NCBI GenBank assembly: GCA_005883765.1
Contig: VBAQ01000151.1
Coordinates: 13,608 to 51,151, forward strand
Length of the DNA stretch: 37,544 nucleotides
Source: Bacteroidota bacterium
GTDB lineage: Bacteria > Bacteroidota > Bacteroidia > Chitinophagales > Chitinophagaceae
Direction: 5' to 3'
Position numbers and translations under genes: made by a program. The notes below the pieces were generated by a model. The model was not told the DNA's origin. It saw only the letters and a list, made by a program, of their open reading frames with translations, and searched no databases. Below, one piece after another: positions 26,511-35,709 of the stretch. Within the stretch, counting starts at the first letter, position 1, and the number at the start of each line of letters is the position of its first letter.

Positions 26511-26927
26511 ATGGCGATCAATAAAAATCATGAATTTGAAGAATTGAATGGGGTAAAATGTGCTATCGTAGAAAAAAATGTGAGTGCAGAGCGGGTGGCT
26601 TTTTTAAAGCAGTTGCTTGAATATAACAAATACGCTGTAGTTGTCGTTGCTTCACCACCACCGAAAGTTGTCGCATCGCCCACCAAGCCGGTGGCAACCA
26701 CGGAGGCAACTACTGAATCTGAATCTCAACCTCAACCTGAGCCTATTCCTCAACCGCAGCCTCCTGAAACATTCACCGTTGGAGTAACTGACGTAACTTT
26801 CAATCCCACCAACGCCATTTTTGGAAGATTACTAAAGACACCTCAAGGACATGTTGTGACTTTATCCTACTGGCAACAAAAGGAAGCAGAGTCACATGAT
26901 GAAGTACCGTATTATGAAGCGGGATAG
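26511..26927 (+). CDS. hypothetical protein with Pro/Gln-rich linker, 138 aa
   Basis: I do not recognise this family. The N-terminal about 45 residues (MAINKNHEFEELNGVKCAIVEK ... LLEYNKYAVVVV) form a compact alpha/beta-looking segment. A low-complexity linker rich in Pro, Thr, Glu and Gln follows (QPQPEPIPQPQPPE). A C-terminal segment (TFTVGVTDVTFNPTNAIFGRL ... GHVVTLSYWQQ) completes it. There is no signal peptide, so it is probably cytoplasmic. The frame opens at 26490, but ATG 26511 is the first ATG. It lies 90 bp after nuoN and 27 bp before the DUF1569 gene on the same strand, so it may share the nuo transcript. Confidence 0.7.
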   Translation: MAINKNHEFEELNGVKCAIVEKNVSAERVAFLKQLLEYNKYAVVVVASPPPKVVASPTKPVATTEATTESESQPQPEPIPQPQPPETFTVGVTDVTFNPTNAIFGRLLKTPQGHVVTLSYWQQKEAESHDEVPYYEAG

Positions 26928-26954
26928 AGTTTATTTTTTACCTAATTACAGAAC

Positions 26955-27404
26955 ATGAAATTAAAAAATCTCTTTGATCCTTTTGTTAGACAAGAAATCA
27001 TTGATCGCATCAATAAACTTTCTCCTCATTCGCAGCCACAATGGGGCAAAATGAATGTAGCACAGATGCTGGCTCATCTGCAAATGCCAATGGGTTCTGC
27101 GCAGGGCGTTCACAATCTGCCACGAACATTGTTTGGAAGGATAGTTGGTCCCTTTGCTAAGTCAATTTTTTATGGTGATAAGCCTTTCAAACGCAACTTG
27201 CCAACCGATCCATCGTTTGTAATGACCAGCACTGATAAAGATTTTGAAAAAGAGAGACAGGAATTGATCACGATGATATATGATTTCAAAGAAGAAAATA
27301 TCGTTAACAAAACACATCCTTTCTTTGGCAAGCTCACTAATGAACAATGGAGCATGGGGACATGGAAGCACCTCGATCATCACCTGCAGCAATTTGGAGT
27401 GTAA
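26955..27404 (+). CDS. DUF1569 (DinB-like) family protein, 149 aa
   Basis: A small soluble helical protein of the DinB/YfiT-like superfamily. Visible are the opening MKLKNLFDPFVRQEIIDRINKLS, a conserved WGKMNVAQMLAHLQMPMG helix containing the family histidine, and the C-terminal WSMGTWKHLDHHLQQFGV with further histidines. In DinB-like proteins such histidines often bind a metal; that has not been shown for this group. The function is unknown. It follows the hypothetical protein after 27 bp and precedes trmD. Confidence 0.8.
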   Translation: MKLKNLFDPFVRQEIIDRINKLSPHSQPQWGKMNVAQMLAHLQMPMGSAQGVHNLPRTLFGRIVGPFAKSIFYGDKPFKRNLPTDPSFVMTSTDKDFEKERQELITMIYDFKEENIVNKTHPFFGKLTNEQWSMGTWKHLDHHLQQFGV

Positions 27405-27477
27405 TTTCTTAATAGTGAATCCAACTAGCACAATGAGAGCATGACGCTTGGCTCTCTTCAATAGAAGAGTATTAAAC

Positions 27478-27485
27478 TATATTTG
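27478..27485 (+). promoter_or_regulatory. candidate -7 box for trmD
   Basis: TATATTTG is an exact TAnnTTTG match ending 4 bp before the trmD ATG (27490). If used, trmD mRNA would be essentially leaderless. No TTTG lies at the usual spacing upstream, so this is tentative. Confidence 0.3.
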
Positions 27486-27489
27486 CCTC

Positions 27490-28173
27490 ATGCGCATTGA
27501 TATCATCACTGTTTTGCCGGAACTCCTTGAAAGCCCTTTGAATCATAGCATGATGAAAAGAGCTCAAAGCAAGGGCTTGCTGGAAGTGCATGTGCATAAT
27601 CTTCGTAAGTGGGCCGTGAATGAATACGGACAGGTTGACGACTATCAGTATGGGGGTGGTGCTGGTATGGTAATGATGTGCCAACCACTTGTAAACGCTA
27701 TTGAGGAGTTGAGCGAACAACGAAATTATGACGACGTCATCTACCTGACACCGGATGGACAAACTTTTGACCAGAAAATCGCCAACTATCTTTCATTAAT
27801 GGGGAATCTCTTAATTATTTGCGGCCATTATAAAGGCATTGATGAGCGTATTCGTGAGCATTTTGTAACGAAAGAAATTTCAATCGGTGATTATGTGCTC
27901 AGCGGAGGAGAATTAGGTGCAGCAGTTTTAGTTGATGCTATTGGCCGGTTGATCCCGGGGGTATTGAACGATGAAACGTCTGCGCTCTTTGATTCTTTCC
28001 AGGATAATTTGTTAGCACCTCCTGTTTATACGAGGCCGGCCGATTTCCGGGGCTGGAAAGTTCCAGATATTTTATTGAGTGGTGATCCCAAGAAAGTCGA
28101 CGAATGGAGAACCGAACAATCCGTAAAACGCACAAGAGAAAGACGACCCGGCATGCTTCAAAACGAAGAGTGA
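27490..28173 (+). CDS. trmD: tRNA (guanine37-N1)-methyltransferase
   Basis: TrmD uses S-adenosylmethionine to make m1G37 in tRNAs with G36, which prevents +1 frameshifting. The 227-residue SPOUT protein shows the knot motifs [35 protein letters not shown] and [13 protein letters not shown]. The frame extends to 27448, but ATG 27490 ([13 protein letters not shown]) matches the family N-terminus. The usual neighbours rpsP, rimM and rplS are not adjacent, as is common in Bacteroidota. Confidence 0.97.
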   Translation: MRIDIITVLPELLESPLNHSMMKRAQSKGLLEVHVHNLRKWAVNEYGQVDDYQYGGGAGMVMMCQPLVNAIEELSEQRNYDDVIYLTPDGQTFDQKIANYLSLMGNLLIICGHYKGIDERIREHFVTKEISIGDYVLSGGELGAAVLVDAIGRLIPGVLNDETSALFDSFQDNLLAPPVYTRPADFRGWKVPDILLSGDPKKVDEWRTEQSVKRTRERRPGMLQNEE

Positions 28174-28634
28174 TGCGGAATTTGCTCTGGGAAATTTTAT
28201 CAATAAAATAGCCCCGAGGAATCGGGGCCGGACATTGTGTGAGGCTGTTATAGCAAAAATTTCACGGGTTAAGGATTACCGTTAGTTCAGGTTGCGACCT
28301 TCTTTCGTTGTGCATTGGGCTTTTCATTGGAATAAAAACTGCTAGAATTATGTCAGGCAATTGCCGGCTTTATTTTCCAGGTTTTTCTGATGATAAGCTC
28401 GTAAATTAATTTGAGTAGGATCAATGTGATCATAGGAATCGACTTTTTAAAAAAGGCCCCGCCAAGACTAGCAGGGCACACCCTTAACCATACGAAACCA
28501 AAATCTTTATATAAAAAACTAAATAGTATCTATGTGTAACGAGGACATAAAGGTAATACGTCGGTAATCGGAATTAAACTCAAAATCGTTCAATAGGCTT
28601 AAACTGGCGATGAAATCGGTGAGATGCTAGAAAC
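28174..28634. other. 461-bp intergenic region between trmD and the histidine kinase
   Basis: I see no convincing gene. It holds a strong hairpin at 28211-28228, a 10-bp palindrome GGCAATTGCC at 28356-28365 and a degenerate hairpin at about 28456-28477 (GCCCCGC/GCAGGGC, one mismatch). No tRNA cloverleaf or known riboswitch was recognised. It lies between convergent genes, so it should contain transcript ends for both. Confidence 0.6.
28211..28228. terminator. strong hairpin between convergent trmD and kinase genes
   Basis: GCCCCGA / TCGGGGC is a perfect 7-bp stem with a GGAA loop, 37 bp after the trmD stop. The T-rich side (TATTTTATTG) is on the minus strand, so it is a better terminator for transcripts of the kinase operon, although it lies about 400 bp past that gene's end. 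For trmD it would act without a T-tract. Confidence 0.5.
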
Positions 28635-30824
28635 TTATTTTAGATCAACTTGATTTTTGTCAAATAACATCAGTTTGCTCACTTCTTTTATAGCAAGGTG
28701 ACAAGTAGCCTCAACCGAAGTAAAGCTGTGGTGGATCCCGGTGATCCCATTCTTATTCTGAGAATCCGTTTCTATCTGTTCTAATAAAGGAGCAAGCTGA
28801 TGAATTCCCAGGAATGAGACCGTCGACTTCATACTGTGAGCTGCGGATTCAATTTTTTTATAATTCTTTTCAGCGATTGCTGTTTTAAGTGCATTGAGTT
28901 CCCTGGGCATTTGCTCTGAGAAAGCCTTCATCATATTTTTTTCAAAAGCTTCATCGCCCTTTGACAACGACCTTAAGTATTCCCTATCAATAACGGCAAC
29001 GTCGTCGTCGGAAAAGATTTTTGCGTATTTATGAATTAGATTATAAAGCTGTTGTTCGTTGATCGGTTTAGAAATATAGTCATCCATGCCGACCCCGATA
29101 CATTTTTCCTTTTCACCTGCCAATGCATGCGCTGTCATTGCAACGATAGGCAGGTTTAACCGTAAATCATACCGAATCTTTTCTGTTGCGGTATACCCAT
29201 CCATTTCGGGCATCTGTATGTCCATGAGCACCATGTCGTACTCTTCGGCCTTTCGGCTGAGAACTTCAACGGCTTCGGCTCCATTCGTTACCATATCAAA
29301 ATCGATCTGCCATTGTTCTAATAAATGCTCAACCAGTTTTCTGTTCATGACATTGTCTTCGGCTACGAGCAATTTTATTTTTTGAAGAAGAGGTTCTGCA
29401 ACCAATACAGGCGCTGGAACGGCTTTCTCTTCTTCACCGGCTATCTGGTAAGGCAAGTCAACTGTAAATACAGAGCCTTTGCCAGGTTCGCTGGTAACTG
29501 ATATCTTTCCATTTTGGAGTTCCACAAGCTGTTTAACAATTGACAAACCTAAACCCGTTCCTCCATATCGCCGTGTGGTCTCAGGCTGAGCTTGCTGAAA
29601 GCGTTCAAAAATTGTTTTTTGTTTTTCGGGATCAATGCCAATACCGGTATCAGAAATAACAAAACGAATAAAACACGTCTGGTCGGTTTTTTCCTTCATC
29701 TCGAGCTTCACTAATACGCCTCCTTTATGGGTAAATTTTAAAGCGTTACTTATGAGATTCAATAAAATCTGGGTTAGCCTCACGGCATCTCCTTTCAACG
29801 TTTTAGGGATAGACTCATCTGACTCCGACCTCAGGTATAGATTCCTGTTTTTTGCTTTTTCATTCATCATTGTGATCAGCGAATCGAGAAGCTCCCGCAA
29901 ATTGAAAGGAAGCATTTCAATGTGCATCATACCGGATTCAATGCGTGAGAGATCGAGAATGTCATTTATAATGGTAAGCAAGTTCTCAGATGAAGAACGG
30001 ATCGACCTTACATATTCCTGCTGGTTTTTGTCAAGTTTTGTCCTTTGTAACAGCCCGGTGAAACCAAGTATAGCATTCATGGGTGTCCGAATCTCATGAC
30101 TAATGTTCGCAACAAACTGTTCCTGCACCTTGGACGTTTCTTTTAATTTTTTTTCTGAGCTATCCAGAGTCTGAATTAATTTTTGCTGGCGCTGCCCCTG
30201 GTAGATCAGGTACCAGAATGCAATGATCGAGGCAAAACACGCGATAACGGCAAGGATAATACCCCAACTTTTGGCCTTTGACCCGTTAACATTCACCGAC
30301 CTTGAAATATTGCTAAGCGCCAGTTGCCTGTTTTCATTAAGGAAACTAATAGTTTGAATAATACTATCTCTGATAACCCTCCCGCGCATGGTGCGAATGA
30401 AACCAAGTGCTGAATCTTTACCCTGGTTGAAAAGAAGATGAATTGCCTGGTCGCTGTTTTCAATTTTTTCTTTGATCAGAAAATCGATGCGATTTCTCAA
30501 TTCCGGGTCGTAGGTGGGCTTGATTAGGCTGTCAATTTCAGTAAATTCGCTCTCAATGCTATTAATGCCTTTATCGAATTCTTGTATGTGTTGAGCATCG
30601 TCATTGTTTACCAGCTCTCTTAAAGCGCTCTCTGAAAAAATAATATCCGTTTGTAGTTTTTGAAGTTTTGATTTGATCTGCAGTTCGCCCAACAGGCTTT
30701 TGTTGTCGCCAATCAGATGTTTGATACTTTTTCCGGAATTGTACTGAAGAAAAACGATGAGTAAAATGCTGACAAGAAAAATGATGAGTAATAGGTATTT
30801 AAACCTTGTGTTTAGCATGCTCAA
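28635..30824 (-). CDS. hybrid sensor histidine kinase with CHASE3-like, REC and HPt domains, 729 aa
   Basis: A membrane sensor with a helix at about 8-27, an extracytoplasmic helical region (about 30-185, CHASE3-like, rich in E/D/K) and a second helix at about 187-208. The kinase core has the H-box NISHEIRTPMNAILGF (His243), N-box LNLISNALKFT, G1 SDTGIGI and G2 GGTGLGLSIVKQL. A receiver domain follows (VAEDN, phosphoacceptor Asp535 in VLMDIQMPEMDGY, TAHAL, SKPI) and then a C-terminal HPt with AAHSMKST (His663). All phosphotransfer residues are present. It lies downstream of a LytTR response regulator and a small membrane protein on the same strand. The signal is unknown. Confidence 0.95.
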   Translation of the reverse strand: MSMLNTRFKYLLLIIFLVSILLIVFLQYNSGKSIKHLIGDNKSLLGELQIKSKLQKLQTDIIFSESALRELVNNDDAQHIQEFDKGINSIESEFTEIDSLIKPTYDPELRNRIDFLIKEKIENSDQAIHLLFNQGKDSALGFIRTMRGRVIRDSIIQTISFLNENRQLALSNISRSVNVNGSKAKSWGIILAVIACFASIIAFWYLIYQGQRQQKLIQTLDSSEKKLKETSKVQEQFVANISHEIRTPMNAILGFTGLLQRTKLDKNQQEYVRSIRSSSENLLTIINDILDLSRIESGMMHIEMLPFNLRELLDSLITMMNEKAKNRNLYLRSESDESIPKTLKGDAVRLTQILLNLISNALKFTHKGGVLVKLEMKEKTDQTCFIRFVISDTGIGIDPEKQKTIFERFQQAQPETTRRYGGTGLGLSIVKQLVELQNGKISVTSEPGKGSVFTVDLPYQIAGEEEKAVPAPVLVAEPLLQKIKLLVAEDNVMNRKLVEHLLEQWQIDFDMVTNGAEAVEVLSRKAEEYDMVLMDIQMPEMDGYTATEKIRYDLRLNLPIVAMTAHALAGEKEKCIGVGMDDYISKPINEQQLYNLIHKYAKIFSDDDVAVIDREYLRSLSKGDEAFEKNMMKAFSEQMPRELNALKTAIAEKNYKKIESAAHSMKSTVSFLGIHQLAPLLEQIETDSQNKNGITGIHHSFTSVEATCHLAIKEVSKLMLFDKNQVDLK

Positions 30825-30863
30825 GGAAGGATTGGATTATGTAAATTACAAAATCCTGCGGAC

Positions 30864-31049
30864 TTACATGTCCTTCCGTAATCGTTTGTAACATGCAAAA
30901 ATGGTAATGATCGAGCCGATCGCTATAACAGTAGTAACAAAAAGGATATAAAAACGCTGCTGGTTATTCAATTCCGTTAAAAAAAGATACTCGCTGACCG
31001 TCAAAGCCAGGAGGCACAATAGAAAAATAATAATGTACTTAGTCTTCAT
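30864..31049 (-). CDS. small two-helix membrane protein, 61 aa
   Basis: A 61-residue product, MKTKYIIIFLLCLLALTVSE followed by YLFLTELNNQQ, then a second hydrophobic helix (FYILFVTTVIAIGSIITIFAC) and a basic tail YKRLRKDM. Two membrane helices joined by a short polar loop are clear. It lies between the LytTR regulator gene and the hybrid kinase gene, 39 bp before the latter, all on the minus strand. This suggests a small accessory membrane protein for the two-component system, but it could be a chance ORF. Confidence 0.5.
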   Translation of the reverse strand: MKTKYIIIFLLCLLALTVSEYLFLTELNNQQRFYILFVTTVIAIGSIITIFACYKRLRKDM

Positions 31050-31183
31050 ATATAATAGCCTGCCCTTTATGCTTGGACCAAAAGCCAGAGTTTCAAATTT
31101 ATAGGACAGCGGCCATTGGAAAGGCTAATTAAGTCGGTATACGGGCATTTTATCGACGAATGGCTTAAAACTGTCGTTGGAGT

Positions 31184-31879
31184 TTATAAAAGATTGAGCC
31201 GGCCATTCAGGGTCGTTCTGAATGCGTCTGCAACGGGAATAGCAGTACCGTTGATGTTAATCACACCTTCTTCGATAAAATCAATCTTATTGAGAGCCAC
31301 AATGTAGCTGCGATGGACACGCATAAATTTTGATGAAGGCAATTTTTCCTCGATCGATTTTAATGTGGCATGAACAATATGAAATTTCTGAGAAGTAAAA
31401 ACTTTTACATAGTCGCCCATGGCCTCAAGGTATAAAATGTCGTCTGCATTAATTTTCTTCAAGACACCACTGTCCCTGATGAACACAAATTCCTTGTCCC
31501 TCACTTCTATCTCCTCTTTAGTACTCTCCAGGGCTTCCTTTACCCGGTCGATGGCTTTTAAAAACCGGGCCGGTTCAATCGGTTTGACGAGATAATCAAC
31601 CACGTTCAACTCAAAGGCATCCACAGCATAGTTTGTTTTGGCAGTAGTAAAAACGATGAGAGGACTTTTTTTTCCAAGATTTTTTGTGAGCTCCAGGCCC
31701 GACATGCCTGGCATTTCAATGTCGAGAAGTAGGAGATCGACCGGTTGTCTATTTACTATATTGTACGCATCAATTGCACTTTCGCATTCCGCCACTACTG
31801 AGAGATCCTTTACCTGGCTCACTAATTTTTCCATGGCCATCCGCGCCATTGCATTATCATCGACGATGACACACTTCAT
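31184..31879 (-). CDS. LytTR-family response regulator, 231 aa
   Basis: A transcription factor with an N-terminal receiver domain (CVIVDDNAMARM acidic pocket, phosphoacceptor Asp53 in LLLLDIEMPGMSG, FTTAKTNYAVDAF, and Lys in DYLVKPIEP) and a C-terminal LytTR DNA-binding domain (about 130-231, with YLEAMGDYVKVFT and FMRVHRSYIVALNKI). It heads a minus-strand cluster with a small membrane protein and a hybrid kinase whose HPt domain could phosphorylate Asp53. Target genes are not evident in the window. Confidence 0.95.
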   Translation of the reverse strand: MKCVIVDDNAMARMAMEKLVSQVKDLSVVAECESAIDAYNIVNRQPVDLLLLDIEMPGMSGLELTKNLGKKSPLIVFTTAKTNYAVDAFELNVVDYLVKPIEPARFLKAIDRVKEALESTKEEIEVRDKEFVFIRDSGVLKKINADDILYLEAMGDYVKVFTSQKFHIVHATLKSIEEKLPSSKFMRVHRSYIVALNKIDFIEEGVININGTAIPVADAFRTTLNGRLNLL

Positions 31880-32100
31880 TGGCTTCGCTTTCTTGATTAA
31901 GGTACACCAAATTAAAAAGACCTAATAAGATTTCAAAATCATTTAATTCTCTATTAGATACGTAAACAAACGAGTGCCTGGTTTTTTTAATTCTTGTCTT
32001 TTGTAAGCGTCACGCCATCACATTGAATGGAGGCGCAACGGCGGGAGTCCGGGAAGTGAAACCGAAATTAAGGATGTAGCTTCGCTAGCGTAAATTTTTA

Positions 32101-34347
32101 TCAAAAGAAAATGGAAATGTGGGTTTTAAAAAAGAAAGGAGTACCTGGGGTAAAATGTATTTCTGTTACCGGTAATGCTTCACCGCGCAATCTGCTGGTT
32201 GTCTCAAACTGAGTCTCTTTCCACTGCACATAAAAAAGATTCTGGATTGAAATACCGGCTTCAAATTTTTGCTGCGTAAAATTGACCAGTGCATCGGTAA
32301 CAAAATATCCTGTCGCTCTAATGATATTACTTTCATCAGCAGGTCTGCTTCCCATATACCTGTAACGTAAACTTGCGTTCCATCCCCTGTCGTTCCTGTA
32401 GGTAATGCCTCCAATGCTTGTAAATACGGGCGCCAGCGGAAGATAATTCTGCCCTCGCCCTTTACCTGCTGATCGACCATGGGAGTAATTTCCATCAAAA
32501 TCAACATAAAGCCATTTGACTAATTGATAACGTAGCGAAAAATCCAAACCTAGACGTTTAGAACTGCCACTGGGTTTTACAACGCCCTCATCACCTACAT
32601 ATACAAATTCCTGGTCGAGCTTTAGATACCACAGAGCTGATTGCAACAAGATATTTTTTGTCGGTTTTAATATAACACCGATGTCACTACCATATGCGGC
32701 AGTCAAAATTTTTCTTCCGTCTGTTTCAACCGCTATACGGGTATCGTTTGAATGAAAGCCTTTCCCCGCCGTCAAATATAACTTTGTCTTGTTGCCGGGC
32801 TGATAATAAAAATTGATTTTAGGGCTGACCATACCAGCAGTTGCCATTTTTGAAATATGTTCAAGTTTGTCAAAATACGTGTTATTGAAATGATCGTATC
32901 GCAAGCCTGAACTAAGGGTCCATTTTTTATTTATATCGATCGTTTCGTTTATCCATATTCCAACATTTAATTCTCTGATATCACCAAACTGAATACTGTC
33001 TGTAACGACGTTCTTATTTTTGGACCGCGAAAGTTCAGAGTTTTTTGTCTTATCATATCGAAGGCTTACTCCGGCTTCCGTAGAAAATTTACCATTATTC
33101 TTATGCAAAAAAATTCCATTGTAGCCGAAAAGATCTCTGCTCTCCTTTTGCCTGATCTGGTCGCCATTTAAACTGTCTATCAAAAAAAAGGTAAAGTCTG
33201 AGTAAAGTTGAAAATTATATTTTGTATAATACAACTGGTTTTTAAAAGAATCACCGTGTTTTAGGATCGTTTGCAACTGCAAATTCAAATTGGTGCGCCT
33301 GGTTTTTCCCCCTTCATTCGGATCAATCGAACCAAAAAATCCCGTTACGCCACTTTTCACGGCACGCTCCGGTATCTGTCCAGACGCATTCCAGCGGCTG
33401 TAAAAAGTTGAGGCGGAAAAAACAACATCATTTTTTTCATTTATTTTCTTATAGTATTTGCCAAACAGGTTAATACGATTGAAATGTTGCGGATTTTGAA
33501 AGTAACCATTTGTATACATGTATTCCGACGAGATAAAAGCTGATTGGTTTTGCTTGCTCTGCTTATTTAAAAGATTTATCATAGCAACGGTTCTGTAACT
33601 GCTAAATTGACCCGCTTCGATTTTGATCAGGTTGGTTGGCAGTGAATTTTTTGTTTTGTATTCTACGTAACCTGCCGTCGTCAAATTTCCTTTTTCGGCA
33701 TAGTACGGTCCTTTTCTAAAATTTACGTCTTCGATCGACTCGGGGATCAGGAAATGCAGATCAGCGTATCCCTGCCCGTGTGCGTGGGACACCATGTTAA
33801 TGGGTATACCATCTACCGAAATATTTATGTCTGTTCCGTGATCGAGATCGAACCCTCGCAAAAAGAGCTGCTCGGCCTTACCGCCACCCGCATGTTGACC
33901 AATGAACAAGCCCGGAACCAGTCGCAATATCTCCTGCGAATTTGTGAGGTTGCGCATTTGTATGTCTATTTTGCTAATGTGATTCAATTGATCTTTGCGA
34001 TTAGCGAGAATTGTGATAGAACTTAATTCGACATGTCTTTGATTCAGAGAAATAATGTTATGGTTCCCTTCAAATTCCTCGTAACTGATAGCTTTTGGCT
34101 CAAACCCAATTGCGGAGATGAAGATGCTGTCAGAAGTCAACGCATTTTTAAAAAAGAATTTTCCAAATTCATCTGTTACCGCAACCTTGCTGCCCGGGTG
34201 AATGATCACAGTCGCACCTTCAACAGGAACATTGGCAGCAAAACTTATTACAACCCCAGCTTCATCCATCGCCAGCCTTTGCTGGCAGAGTAACTTAAAG
34301 GGAAAGAGTAAGACAGGGAACAGAACGATTTTTACCAGATCAAACAT
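32101..34347 (-). CDS. TonB-dependent outer-membrane receptor, 748 aa
   Basis: An outer-membrane active-transport receptor. A hydrophobic signal segment (MFDLVKIVLFPVLLFPFKLLC) is followed by a carboxypeptidase-like beta domain (about 30-105, GVVISFAANVPVEGATVII), a plug domain (about 120-235) with the conspicuous SHAHGQGYADLHFLIPE stretch, and a beta-barrel ending in an aromatic residue (THISIFF), as needed for barrel assembly. The histidines in the plug might touch a metal or ligand; that is speculation. ATG 34347 is preferred. A GTG at 34356 in the same frame overlaps the stop of the TPR gene as GTGA, so the two genes are coupled either way. The DUF4331 neighbours suggest they work with the same unknown ligand. 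Confidence 0.93.
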   Translation of the reverse strand: MFDLVKIVLFPVLLFPFKLLCQQRLAMDEAGVVISFAANVPVEGATVIIHPGSKVAVTDEFGKFFFKNALTSDSIFISAIGFEPKAISYEEFEGNHNIISLNQRHVELSSITILANRKDQLNHISKIDIQMRNLTNSQEILRLVPGLFIGQHAGGGKAEQLFLRGFDLDHGTDINISVDGIPINMVSHAHGQGYADLHFLIPESIEDVNFRKGPYYAEKGNLTTAGYVEYKTKNSLPTNLIKIEAGQFSSYRTVAMINLLNKQSKQNQSAFISSEYMYTNGYFQNPQHFNRINLFGKYYKKINEKNDVVFSASTFYSRWNASGQIPERAVKSGVTGFFGSIDPNEGGKTRRTNLNLQLQTILKHGDSFKNQLYYTKYNFQLYSDFTFFLIDSLNGDQIRQKESRDLFGYNGIFLHKNNGKFSTEAGVSLRYDKTKNSELSRSKNKNVVTDSIQFGDIRELNVGIWINETIDINKKWTLSSGLRYDHFNNTYFDKLEHISKMATAGMVSPKINFYYQPGNKTKLYLTAGKGFHSNDTRIAVETDGRKILTAAYGSDIGVILKPTKNILLQSALWYLKLDQEFVYVGDEGVVKPSGSSKRLGLDFSLRYQLVKWLYVDFDGNYSHGRSAGKGRGQNYLPLAPVFTSIGGITYRNDRGWNASLRYRYMGSRPADESNIIRATGYFVTDALVNFTQQKFEAGISIQNLFYVQWKETQFETTSRLRGEALPVTEIHFTPGTPFFFKTHISIFF

Positions 34348-34352
34348 ATGTC

Positions 34353-35663
34353 TCACAAATTTTCTAACGCCGTTCGGATTTCCTCGGACATGGCCGGACC
34401 TAATTCAAATGAAGCATTTTCGGCCCGGCTTAAATATTTCTTACCCTTTGAGATATTGCCGGCACTTGCATAAATAATACCCAGATGGTACAAAGCATCC
34501 GGTTCAAAATTCTTGTTTTCGACAAAACGTCTCTCAATTTTTAAAGCTTCCCCTTTTTGACCGGATTGAAATTTAGCCCAGGCAAGCAAGTCAAACGATT
34601 GAGGTGTTGGTCTATTGTTGACCTCTCTTTCTGCAATCGATAATGCCTTGTCCGTATTTTTTATTTCATCGGAGGTCAGATAAAAAACATATTTATTATA
34701 CATATCCCCATAAAGCGGGTTGCTCACTTCATCAAGAAACTTTTTAAGCAATCTCTTTTCCTCAATTTGATCATTTTCGTAGGCCGCGATTTTGGCAAGC
34801 ATCAGATCATAGTCCGGAACGGGATGAAGACGTGATAGGTAGTCTATTATTCGCTTGGCCGCATTTACATTTCTATCATGTGAAAAAGCAAGCCACGCAA
34901 TGCCTTTTAATGCGTACAGATCTTCGGGGTCTTTTTTCAGGACTTCAAGATAGCAATGATAAGCGTCTGAATAGCGGTTATCATGACCATACATGTCCGC
35001 AAGATTCGTCTCGGCCCATGCAAACAATTTATTATTATTTGAAGATTTAACCTGCTCTGCAGCTTTTCCCATTTTTGCTATCGCTCCCGGCAGATCACCC
35101 TGGCGATCCAATAATTTTGCCTCGCGGATAAGACAATCAAAATCATTTTTATCTTCTATCTGGGCTAAAGATCTTTTTGCAAGAGAAAGATCTCCCAATT
35201 CAATCGACACGTCACATTGCATCAGGAGCGAAGTGAATTTATCATCGCCCATTTGGAAAGCGGTATCAATATACTCTTTGGCTTGCCGGAATTTGTGCTG
35301 GGTAATGCAGTTAGCGGCCAATGCCTTATACACTGAAGAACTTCCTATTTTGATAAGCGGATTGGCCAAACGATACAGACTGTCGCTCCTGTGAATGTCA
35401 TTGATATCACCGGCAATTTTAAATCTCGAACCATATAATCCTGCCAATTTCACACGGCAGACCGGGTCAAAAGAAATTTTTCTCAATCGCTGGCTCCAGA
35501 AATTTATGTCTGTATTGATCAATGCAAGCGAACGAAGGGAAGACTGAGCTTTTAATTTCAGATAAACTTCATAGTCCCTCTCGTTCGTTACCGTTTTTAA
35601 TTGCGGTTTGCAGCCGTTTAAACATGTTAATGCAGCCGCTGCGATTACAAAAAATGATTTCAT
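34353..35663 (-). CDS. TPR-repeat lipoprotein, 436 aa
   Basis: An exported protein with a lipoprotein signal (MKSFFVIAAAALTCLNGC; lipobox LNGC, lipidated Cys18) and a body of helical tetratricopeptide-type repeats. Several TPR-like pairs are visible, for example AWAETNLADMYGHDNRYSDAY then LEVLKKDPEDLYALKGIAWL, and a C-terminal DALYHLGIIYASAGNISKG. TPR proteins act as protein-binding scaffolds. It overlaps the start region of the TonB receptor gene and follows the DUF4331 genes by 46 bp, so it is part of the same operon. No enzymatic motif is visible. Confidence 0.9.
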   Translation of the reverse strand: MKSFFVIAAAALTCLNGCKPQLKTVTNERDYEVYLKLKAQSSLRSLALINTDINFWSQRLRKISFDPVCRVKLAGLYGSRFKIAGDINDIHRSDSLYRLANPLIKIGSSSVYKALAANCITQHKFRQAKEYIDTAFQMGDDKFTSLLMQCDVSIELGDLSLAKRSLAQIEDKNDFDCLIREAKLLDRQGDLPGAIAKMGKAAEQVKSSNNNKLFAWAETNLADMYGHDNRYSDAYHCYLEVLKKDPEDLYALKGIAWLAFSHDRNVNAAKRIIDYLSRLHPVPDYDLMLAKIAAYENDQIEEKRLLKKFLDEVSNPLYGDMYNKYVFYLTSDEIKNTDKALSIAEREVNNRPTPQSFDLLAWAKFQSGQKGEALKIERRFVENKNFEPDALYHLGIIYASAGNISKGKKYLSRAENASFELGPAMSEEIRTALENL

Positions 35664-35709
35664 AAATGATCAAATTTGAAGGGGGAGTTTTGCTTCCCCG
35701 GGTAAAAAA

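Noticed and set aside
28260-28330. Possible tRNA-like sequence (GGTTAAGG...GTTCAGG)
   Set aside because: No complete cloverleaf, acceptor stem or canonical T-loop could be built.
29635-30099. 154-codon open frame on the + strand
   Set aside because: Antisense to the kinase H-box and ATPase region; no independent support.
32083-32090. CGCTAGCG palindrome after the TonB receptor gene as terminator
   Set aside because: Only 8 bp with no loop and no T-tract on the relevant strand.
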